64,000 nucleotides of DNA, taken from Choanephora cucurbitarum (taxonomy: Eukaryota; Mucoromycota; Mucoromycetes; Mucorales; Choanephoraceae). The stretch is from positions 62,001 to 126,000 of the forward strand of contig JAIWNI010000045.1 in assembly GCA_025331435.1 (NCBI GenBank), given 5' to 3'. The notes under the pieces were generated by a model, which saw only the letters and a list, made by a program, of their open reading frames with translations, was not told the origin of the DNA and did not search any database. This document shows, one piece after another, positions 47,786-56,339 of the stretch. Every line of letters begins with the position of its first letter. Position 1 is the first letter of the stretch. A program made the position numbers and the translations under genes.

Positions 47786-48409
47786 ATGCTCCAATACGTT
47801 TACACCGCTTTCTTCCTTTTGGCTTTTTTCTTCCATCAGCTCTTTTCCTTTGTTCAGTCAGGATACTTCTTTGCCGTTTGCATGACTGTGCTTGCTTACA
47901 AAGTCAAGTCAATAATTGTAGAGCACTTTACTTGCTATGACGAAGTACAAGCAGAAGCAGCTGAAACACTTGATCCATATTACGACGATCCCTGGCTTTT
48001 CAGCCCTCCTAGGAGTCCTGAAATTAGGCCTGTGGATGACAAGGTTATCCGATTCAATTATGAAAAGATGTATTTCTTTCGTGATGCTGATCCAGAATAC
48101 ACTCGTAGTATTCGCAAGGAATTCCTTAGAAACCAATTCTGGAGAAGGAGCCCAAGGATACCTTGTTGCAATGAGTACCGCTGTATGGCCTCGCCTCAAT
48201 ACAGTGATCTGAATAGGGATGTACTTGCAGCACCAGAGCCTACATCCGTAGTTGCCGAGGTCTGTAATGCACCTGATGATGACGGTACTTTTTCAGCTGT
48301 CTTCATTCAAGAAATGGTCAAAGCGCTTTCCGAAGTTGCTGAGACCAGTGATGCAGGTGCATTTTCAAATGCATTTATCACTGATATGAAGGCAGCATTG
48401 CCATTGTAA
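47786..48409 (+). CDS. ALPL-family protein 3, unrecognised membrane/secreted protein (207 aa)
   Basis: The start at 47786 (AGCAAAATG) mirrors gene 2. The first 20 residues are strongly hydrophobic (YTAFFLLAFFFHQLF), followed by a second stretch (GYFFAVCMTVLAYKV). Then come an acidic helix (EVQAEAAETL), YYDDPW (compare YYNVPW in gene 1), a charged, Arg-rich middle (RKEFLRNQFWRRSPR), and PTSVVAEVCNAPDDDGTFSA. The ending is DAGAFSNAF and ITDMKAALPL. The C-terminal 47 residues closely match gene 1; the middle does not. It is intronless. It lies outside the inverted repeat, surrounded by unique DNA, so this cassette is not tied to the arm flanks. Confidence 0.85.
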   Translation: MLQYVYTAFFLLAFFFHQLFSFVQSGYFFAVCMTVLAYKVKSIIVEHFTCYDEVQAEAAETLDPYYDDPWLFSPPRSPEIRPVDDKVIRFNYEKMYFFRDADPEYTRSIRKEFLRNQFWRRSPRIPCCNEYRCMASPQYSDLNRDVLAAPEPTSVVAEVCNAPDDDGTFSAVFIQEMVKALSEVAETSDAGAFSNAFITDMKAALPL

Positions 48410-48434
48410 TATTGGTAAAAAAAAATATTTTATA

Positions 48435-48474
48435 GTGGTTGGTAGGTCAAATGAATAAGTGGTTGGTAGGTCGG
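48435..48474 (+). repeat. two copies of the 16-base post-stop motif (gene 3)
   Basis: GTGGTTGGTAGGTC at 48435-48448 and the full GTGGTTGGTAGGTCGG at 48459-48474 follow the stop codon by 25 and 49 bases. Confidence 0.75.
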
Positions 48475-48479
48475 TCAAT

Positions 48480-48735
48480 CAAGTGCTCACTGTTTCTTGC
48501 GTTTTTACTGCCGTGATGTTTCATTTGCTGTGTGTCTCTCTGCTGTATGCCTGTTTCTCTTTGCCTTTTGCTTTTTTGTTGCCGTTTGCTTGTTTGTTGC
48601 TGTGTGCTTGTCTCTGCTGTGTGCTTGTTTGTGTTGTGTGCTTGTCTCTGCTGTGTGCTTTTTCTTACTCTGTGCTTGTCTGTGCGTCTCTCTGCTGTGT
48701 GCTTGTCTTGTAAGTTTTCAACGCCTCTAATAAAT
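48480..48735 (+). repeat. pyrimidine-rich minisatellite and polyadenylation signal of gene 3
   Basis: Degenerate CTGTGTGCTTGTCT-type units run from about 48530 to 48715; all three frames stay open as a result (84, 77, 82 codons). AATAAA at 48729-48734 directly after the tract is a plausible polyadenylation signal for gene 3, placing both the 16-base motifs and the minisatellite in the transcript. Confidence 0.55.
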
Positions 48736-48739
48736 CAAT

Positions 48740-49950
48740 GCTTCTTTCATGTGTTGCTTCATGGTAACCAGTGTATTTGACCTGAAACAGAAAAACTGAA
48801 TACTACTTATTTCCTGTCCATTGCTTAGTATTTTAGCCTTTTGTATGGCTGTTGATTCATGAATTTCTTACATTTTTTCGCTAGTTGCGCTCATCATCCT
48901 TATAGTGTTCTCATTATTTAGTTAATTACTTTTAGCAACACATTGTACATAGTACAAGCAGCTTAATGTCTTGATCGTTGCTGTTAAAACAAGCAGATTT
49001 CCCCTTAGCAAACTGTTTTACTCCAACTTACCTATGAACAATTAGTTTACCCTGTCTTTCTTTTTTTTTACTGACATTTCGTTTTACTTTGCTACTGCTG
49101 TTTTTTATCTTAAATGTAATACATTGACAATAAGGTTATTTGATACAATTGTTATTCATTATGTTATATCTATGGTCTTTCAGTAAGAAAAAAAAGCCTT
49201 TTTTTATCAAGATTTGTTTACGTTTGCTTTTCAGTTTGGCTATTACTATTGTCTCCAATTACTCTTCTACTTATATTACACAAGATGTGATGGCTATCAA
49301 AATGAATTTTTTTTTGTATTCATGATACGTTATTAAATGTTCAAATTAATCACGATTGTTTATTAACTCAACCATTTTTATTGTGCAACAAACGCCAAAA
49401 AAAGTAAATGCTTTGATCATTGAGAGCAACAGCCCCGAAAAATACTTGCAGCTACAGTGAGGAAGACCATCTGTTATGAGGGCCAAAAATAAAACTTGAG
49501 GAGTTATTCACTTCTGAAATTGCCAGTGGTAGCAAATCTGTCTATTCTTGGAGATGAAAACTCTCGAGACTTGAGGTGCTCGAGGACCAATTACCCAATG
49601 CTTTGCTAAAGACATCCAAAAAGGCAGGAAGAGATAATCTTCTATTTGAGCAGCTTATTGCGATGACTGTAAATGTAGGACTGAGGCAGTGAGATAAAAA
49701 TGGATGAGAGTTTGTAGATTGAAATATGACATCAAAGGTGCGAAGAAGAACTGGCAATTGAGCTACCTTGATTCGGGTCCAATGCACTTCAAAGCCTCCC
49801 AACTGAATTCCGAAACAAGAGATTGAGATTCGAGTAACTCAATTAGGTGGGAAAATAGGAATCCAGTACCAAAAATACAGTTTATTGTTGTTTTTGAAGC
49901 GGTAGAAATAAGTCCGTGAAGGTAAAGCAAATTTTGCGAAATCAATAAAT
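48740..49950. other. unique region without a recognisable gene
   Basis: Two minus-strand ORFs (49542-49802 and 49763-50050) overlap in different frames, and the second runs into the Tc1 element's terminal repeat. Neither shows a known motif. The stretch 49430-49950 is less AT-rich than its neighbours and could hold a degraded element. Confidence 0.4.
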
Positions 49951-49953
49951 ATA

Positions 49954-51289
49954 CAGTCACTCGATAAAGAATTTGATCCATTGTTTCAAAAATTAAGTTC
50001 CAAATTATCACCCAAACTTCAACTTCGGTTGCATGAGTTGTACTTATCATAACGGCTTGAAAGTTTAAAAAATAAAAAGGAAAGGATGTTTATTTTTCAT
50101 AAATGCAAAAAAAAAAATAGTATTTGGTAAGTCCTCCTTTTGCTTTGATTACGGCTTGGCATCTAGAGGGCATACTGTCTACTAAAGTTTCAGTAAAATC
50201 AAGCTCTATTAGCTCCCGTTCTTGCAAGTTAAGGGCCTTCAACTCTTCTACGTTTCGACCTGTGTGTCTCTTGACTGCAAGGCGCTTCTCTAACTCCTAC
50301 CACACATGCTCGATAGGGTTTAAATCAGGGCCTTGAGCCGGCCAGAAGTCAAAGCCGCTGATTAGATGGCCCTTCTTCCACCAAAGAGCATGAGCGCATG
50401 TGTGACAGGTATCACTGCCTTCTTGGTTTATAATTTCTCTATCATGCTTCTCATGTATTTCCTTGAACCAAGGGTAGAAGTGCTTGACCAAATTATCAAC
50501 ATAAGCATCTTGGTTCATTTTAACTTCTACAAACACAAGAGGACCAAATCCCACAGCAGTAAGACAGACCCAAACCATCACAGATCCTTTACCCTATTTG
50601 GTGCTACTGAGGGTGTTTCTTTTCTGATATCCAGTACCCTTTTTGCGGATGACTCGGGCAACACAGTTGTTGTTCTCAACCCGAAAGCGTGCCTCATTCA
50701 AACATACAACTCTTCTCTACTCATCATCATTCCAACTAGAGTGTCTACGAGTCTAACGTAGCCTAGCCTCCTTGTGGCGGTCCGTAAGAGCGGGTTTGTG
50801 TGCTCCCTTAAACAAATGGTAGCCTCGTTTAGCTAGATAACTGACAATGGTCTACCTGTCAACTATCAAGCCAAATGTTGTTGCATACGCTTTAACCTGA
50901 GGATCTGTCACAAAACGATCCTGTTATACAAAACGAACCAGCAATTTGATGTCGCCTTTACTTGCCTTTAGCTCTCTACCGGCACTCTTGCCTTTCTCAA
51001 AATTACCCTTTTTCTCAATTGTATCGACAATGTTTCTTGCTGTCTTGGCATTAACAACTGTCGATGCTTCCATCCTACTATACTTTGTATCATTTATTCT
51101 GAAATTATAAGCACCTACTCGCTTGAAATCATTGTGGTATTTGTATTTGCAATTATCAGAGCTTTCTTTCGATGTATTTTTTATGTTTGATTTTATCTTG
51201 AAAAAATTATGTAGAAGAGGAATGAAGAATATTATTTTGAAGAATTTGATGCAATTTTTGAAATGAATCAAGTTTTTTTCTATTGACTG
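49954..51289 (-). mobile_element. Tc1/mariner element 2 (1336 bp)
   Basis: TA dinucleotides at 49952-49953 and 51290-51291 flank imperfect terminal inverted repeats. The left end starts CAGTCACTCGATAAAGAATT; the right end, in reverse complement, starts CAGTCAATAGAAAAAAACTT. Both then continue with TTGAT-CATT and TCAAAAATT. Length is close to element 1, but the terminal sequences and transposase differ, so it is a separate family. Confidence 0.85.
50110..51073 (-). pseudogene. decayed Tc1-like transposase, second family
   Basis: The likely start is the Met at 51073 (MEASTVVNAKTARNIVDTIE). The N-terminal frame ends at 50924 with a stop after LVRFV. The catalytic region is in 50297-50581: MVWVCLTAVGFGPLVFVE, QEGSDTCHTCAHALWWKK, WPAQGPDLNPIEHVW, then TAG. 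The frame resumes with ELEKRLAVKRHTGRN and ends KGGLTKY. The third catalytic residue (Glu of PIEHVW) is present. At the usual second Asp position (Q-E-D-G in relatives) there is Gly. At least three nonsense or frameshift lesions make it inactive. Confidence 0.88.
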
Positions 51290-51291
51290 TA

Positions 51292-52170
51292 ATTGGCATA
51301 AATTCATTCATGTTAAGGCACTATAGAACTGTGTCTAGCGTCCATAGAATTGTTGAGGTGAGTCAATAAGTCTTCCGACACAAGTGAAGGTGCTGAAGCA
51401 ACTTTGACGGTTTATTTAGAGGAGTGCAATACAATAGAGACCTGAGCAAAGAGCGTTGTTTGGCATTAAGTGCGAGAAGATACAAATCCAAGTTGAAATA
51501 TATTGCTTGATCCTAACAATTTTGAATTTGGGCAAAAATACAGTCAATATCCAAATAATGTATGAGGTTACCAATGGTGTTGGGAGAACCAAGACATGTA
51601 TTGTATGGCCGATCAATGACAACAATGACAATGGTGATAACAGAATAACTATTAAATGTGTGATGCCTCTTGCAATAACCAACATGTGTTTTCTTGATTC
51701 CAAAATGAAATCAAAGAGAAAGTAAAGAGATGCTAGCCACAGTTTTTGATACTTTTGACTTACTTTAAATGCACGCAAGATAGATTTGGTGGTGTTGTCG
51801 CTTGTTACTGAGCTTAATGAAAAAAGTCTTGTATCTTTTTGGAGGGTAATGCGAATTTACTAAAGCGCATCAAAGCTACATATGTCTACCTTATGTAGCT
51901 CCTTTGTCTTCTCTCCAATCGAAACTCATATACGTAATAAGGCTATTTTAAATGATTCAATTCATCAGTGTGTATTTTTTCAACGAAGTCATTGAATGAT
52001 GCAACAGTTTACGTCAATGATAGAAGAGAAGTTTTTGTTGTTTTTTTAATCATTCATTTGGTTAAGCTTACAAATCTAACAATTGCTTTTCACTGGAAGA
52101 GGAGTAGGAAACTTAAATAAAAAAAATAAAAACAAGTTTGAAAAATTTTAGCCCCAAGACTGAGATGAGG
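51292..52170. other. unique region without a recognisable gene
   Basis: A minus-strand ORF of 120 codons (51416-51778) overlaps a plus-strand ORF (51456-51725). Neither has recognisable motifs, and composition does not separate them from background. Confidence 0.4.
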
Positions 52171-53204
52171 GGTTTTCCTTTTTTTTTTCATGGCAGTGGA
52201 TTATTGTAGTAGCTTTCATGCTTTTTTTACTTTGTTTCTATAATATCACATTGAAATTAATAAAGCCAGGTTATACAGCATAACAAAAACGATAAAAATA
52301 GTTGCTACCCTTTAAGCTTTACAAGTCCTTCTTACAGTAGTGTGTTATCTACATACTGCATCTAATTGAATCAGGTTCTTTTTTTTGCTGCATAAAAGAA
52401 AGTCTCTTTGAAATTTAAATGAGCTTTGGCTTTCCAGACGAATTCTGTTATTATAAATCATAACCATGTAGATAGAGATGTAACCTTTCAGTCGATATTC
52501 TCTTCTATCTTACAGAGTGCTCTTTAGCTTTGCACTTGTTTGTTCCACAATAGCTTCTGACAAGATTAAATATCTCTTTGATGTTTTTGCATCTGCTTTT
52601 ATTTCTCATCCGTGGCTATGGATCGATTTCTTTTAGCTTCAACTTAAATCTAGACTTCTTTTTTTTTACTTTGTTTTTTTTGGAACACATGAGTTCCTTA
52701 TTCTCTTTTCATTATGTCTTTTTGAATTAGTTGCTAATACTTTTACGCTATTTTATTGTCTTTTCTCTCACACATACACACTCTCTCTCACTCTCACTTT
52801 CACTCTCACACAATCATATAATGATGGTTGTTATTGTAGCTTTTCATAAAATGCCTAAAATTTTAAAACTAATTGTTAACAAGATTATGAGATCAAAACA
52901 AGCAATCTTATGTCAATTATTTTTAGAAGTGGATTAAACTTCATTTACTACAGAAAATTGGCTTCTGATATTTGTAATATGTAGCTAGAGGTGTGGGTTC
53001 TTACGGGTAATGTCGTGTTTTAGTCAACTATCTAATCTGAAATAACCCATGTTGAAGATTTTGGTCTCCAAGTATTAAGTTAAAAAACCAATTTGACATT
53101 CATTGTCAAAATGAATCATAAGGACAATATTAATCTCACAGAAATTGAAAATCAAATTGAAGTCAATTTTTTTACATACAAATTGAGATAAATGAAGATA
53201 GGAG

Positions 53205-54012
53205 AAACTATATGACCATTTACAACGGTTATATGAAAGTCTAATGGTATATAGGTAGAAGGATTTTTAAACCTCATAAGATAAGTCAGCACAACCTTCT
53301 ATTAAAAATATTATGATGCTAGAGAGTCATGTTCTGAAAAGCTAAACTATTTTTAGATAAAGGTATATAAGGTTATTTAAAAAATCACTAATCATTATCG
53401 CATAACATAACTGTTTCGATTACCAATGACTCTTGTGGAACTCGTATGAACCATCGTGTCTGATATGTGAACAGACCGACTAGGAAATATATATTGTTGA
53501 AATAGAAGGAACAAGCGTCTCTGCAAAAGAGAGTAAATGTCTACTATGTATTTTCATACCACAACAATAGGGAGGCTATGATCTGGCAATGACATCTTGT
53601 CAACGAAAATACTCAAAATTCTAAAAGGAAACTGTTCTTATAAATCTCATCCGACGGATTTAATTAAAAAATTCTTCAAATCTGTAGTTGCAAAATAAAA
53701 GAAATCCAATTTTTGTATCCTATTTTTACCTAAAGAATCAAATAAGCATATGCTGTAGGCCTGTAATCTACAAAAAAAAGTCAATAAATCTCATTCAAAA
53801 TTCAGGCTGTAATCAAAACTTAAAGACTACAGATTGAATGCATATTTACGTCTCAAATCATGATTATTTCCAAGGGCAGTAGTATATTTATAAATTTTTC
53901 AAATTTTACGCTTAGATTTGTAATACTTATTTAATTCGGAATTATGACAGCTATCCGGATTCGAATTTCATATAAATAGCAGATTTAAATCTATATCTTA
54001 ATTTAATAGGAG
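53205..54012. mobile_element. 808-bp insertion with possible 7-bp target duplication
   Basis: The arm copies read straight through from GGAG to CAAAATTGGCATTAAACC (about 16078-16100). Here 808 extra bases are bounded by ATAGGAG at 53198-53204 and at 54006-54012. There are no long ORFs and no clear terminal repeats. The type of element is unknown. Confidence 0.5.
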
Positions 54013-54961
54013 TTCAGGCCAAAATTAGCATTAAACCTGTATTTCTTTCTTTGGCAATGATTATATAATAGATACACATTAAGCGTAGCACTTTTTTTTT
54101 CTTTTTTTGTCACAAGCACAGAAAAATAAACAATGCACCATGAAAAAAAAAGGGAACTTATCTCGGAAAGGAAGTCTAATTAACAGGCAAAATTATATCA
54201 GAGGATCATCATTCGTCATAGATAGGGAGAGCCAATAAAGCCAAAAAAGCCAAAAAAAGTCAAAGCAGTTGTCTGTAGTGTAAAATGACTCTGGCTATAG
54301 ATTAGCTGTAAAAAGTCATATAGCTAGTATTTGGAACCAGAAGGTAGCAACAAAGGTCTGAACTTCTCTGCTTATCAGGTATAGCAAAATGCTCAAATGT
54401 ATGGGAGATAGATAATCAGGAGAAACAAAGAGAAAAAGAAAAGATAGAGAAGGAAGCCAAATTGTTTGGTTCTTACCAAGCAGAGCTAGCGATACATGAG
54501 AAAGTTAGTTCCCATAAAAGTAAAGAGTAGGCGTAATGATTATGCATGAAAATGAGATCGTGCTAATAGGTATGGTTCAATAAAGAGAGTTAGGCTAATG
54601 CCCCAGATTTTGTTTAAAAGAAAAGACTTTTATTTCGCTTTTTTTTTCCCCTTTTCTTTTTCTTCAGTTTCATTTCAACTACTACGTCAGTAATACTACA
54701 AAACCTCTAAAACTGCAAAAACCACTTTTGATCTATCCGTCTTCACTTGTCATGGTGCTCTCTCATTGTCTTGGTCTTTCTTTTCTTTCAAGCAAGCTGT
54801 CAGATTAGTTCTCTTTGTTTCTTTTGTCATTTCTTGGTATGATCATCATTTTTCTCTTTTCACAAATTTACTTTATCTATTCTAATAGTTTAATTCTAAC
54901 TAAATCAAATCTAAAACAAAAACCCATAGGTCTCAATCTCCAACGCCTCTCTATTCATCAT

Positions 54962-55164
54962 TCTGTCTGGCATGCTCAAAGTCGTGGGTCTTCCTCTCTG
55001 TCTTTCAGTATCTGCGGCATCCGCCAGGGTACGACGCTTCGGCAAAAGGCTACTAGCTACTCTGGGTCATGAAGGTAGGCTTTAGCCTAACTTGTAGGCC
55101 CGTTAGGGGTAGGGTAACAGGGGAGGGAGGATCTATACTTTCAAGGCGATTTACGCTATGGTCT
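54962..55164. ncRNA. 203-bp ultraconserved block, third copy
   Basis: Identical to 17013-17215 and its mirror although the surrounding copy is diverged. This copy is what makes the conservation informative, because it lies outside the perfect inverted tract. Confidence 0.3.
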
Positions 55165-55236
55165 TTATTGGCTGACTCTTTATGATCTCTTTGGCTGACT
55201 CTTTATGGTCTTTTTAGCTGGCTCATTACGTCTTTG

Positions 55237-55342
55237 TTCTGCTCTTTATTCTGCTCTTTATTCTGCTCTTTATTCTGCTCTTTATTCTGCTCTTTATTCT
55301 GCTCTTTATTCTGCTCTTTATTCTGCTCTTTATTCTGCTCTT
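55237..55342 (+). repeat. 12-bp minisatellite (TTCTGCTCTTTA)n
   Basis: Eight full units and a partial ninth. The arm copies have only one to two units at this place (17285-17305). Twelve is a multiple of three, so frames of 61-76 codons stay open across it; they are not genes. Confidence 0.95.
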
Positions 55343-56020
55343 CTTTCTCTTCCACAATCAAAAATTCAAGAAAAGTCAACAAAGAAATAGTCAATGTCTA
55401 TCTGCTTTTCTGTCTCTATATTACTTATTATTTCAAACAACTCTCCCCTGTTATTTTACATTAATAAAAGCTCTAGTTACTTCGCATCATACTCTATCCA
55501 ATTCAATGAACGAATTTTCTTTGTATCTGTTGGCAAATTTATAAAAAACATAATAAATATCTTTTTATTATCATACTGAAAAAAAAACCAAAAAAAAAGA
55601 CGAAAGAAAAAAGACTCTTATATGATACTTTCTTTTTGTAATTGAGATCAAATGATACTAAAACTCTTGAAAAAAAAAGTAGGAAAAAAAAAGAACCTCG
55701 GAATAAATATATAACACTTGAGCGAAAACTCACGCTTTTCTGATTAGACAAACACTGCAGTTAAGCCAATGACTCTGTCGAAAGCCACAATGCCTCCTTT
55801 TTAGTTATTCCAGTATTGTCTGAAGCTTCTCAAAGCAGTCTGTAGCTCTTACAATGGATTGATCGATCCAAGCAAACAAAAAAAGGTAAAAAAAAAGCAA
55901 CAACTTATGTGAAAAGAAAAATTAATAAGAGCGAAAGAAGGAAGAGACACAGTGAAGAAACAAAAAATAATATCAAAAATAATGATAGGGGTGGGGGCCT
56001 CTTCAACCCACCTGTTGATT

Positions 56021-56121
56021 CTTCTTCTGACCGCAAATCCCCCTAATGTTTGCAGCCGACAAGATTCAAACTCAGGGCAGTTGATTGCTAAGCACAATGC
56101 CTAATCATCGAGCCAAAGAGG
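56021..56121 (-). mobile_element. tRNA-derived retroposon (SINE-like), 101 bp
   Basis: Perfect 10-bp direct repeats CCTGTTGATT (56011-56020 and 56122-56131) flank a 101-bp insert. Read on the minus strand, it has an A-box-like TTTGGCTCGATGATTAGG, a TTAGCAA anticodon-loop-like segment (AGC, alanine), and a B-box-like GAGTTTGAATC, then about 30 bases of tail ending AGAAGAAG. This order is that of a tRNA gene. Stems are imperfect, so it is a tRNA-derived retroposed sequence rather than a working tRNA. Confidence 0.65.
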
Positions 56122-56125
56122 CCTG

Positions 56126-56335
56126 TTGATTTTTGGCGTGCCTGCGAATAGTAATGAGTTCAAAGCAAGAAACGAGGAAGTCCCTCATTTTATAAGAAGT
56201 TGGAATAAGTCGAAAAAGAAAGCGTTCAAATCAAATAGGCAAGTAAAAAGAAATATAAAACGAAGAAGAACAGCTGCTGGTGAAGAGCCAACAAAATTAG
56301 CTAAATCAAATAGATTTGGTTCGGACTCCAAATAA
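56126..56335 (+). pseudogene. C-terminal fragment of a basic protein next to the retroposon
   Basis: The frame encodes NEEVPHFIRSWNKSKKKAF, a Lys/Arg-rich middle (KRNIKRRRT), then EEPTKLAKSNRF. Its balanced, charged composition contrasts with the T-rich ORFs of the window, suggesting genuine coding origin. With the retroposon and one target copy left out, the frame extends further upstream to about 55987, so the insertion may have interrupted it. The family is not recognised. Confidence 0.35.
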
Positions 56336-56339
56336 TTGA

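Larger units (their letters stand above)
52170..55867 (+). repeat. direct, diverged copy of arm segment 15110-17845
   Basis: Co-linear with 15110-17845, including the CTCTCTTTATTT-type and CAAACAAAAAAAGG ends. By eye it is roughly a tenth diverged, except the invariant 203-bp block at 54962-55164. It carries the 808-bp insertion at 53205-54012, a (CTCTCA)-rich stretch at 52765-52815 and an expanded 12-bp repeat. Homology stops at 55867, right after AAAAAAAGG. Confidence 0.85.

Noticed and set aside
49763..50050. 95-codon minus-strand ORF that looks protein-like
   Set aside because: It runs through the left terminal repeat of Tc1 element 2 and is not continuous with any second exon.
55203..55464. 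ORFs made of NKEQ or LYSA repeats
   Set aside because: Translations of the 12-bp minisatellite.
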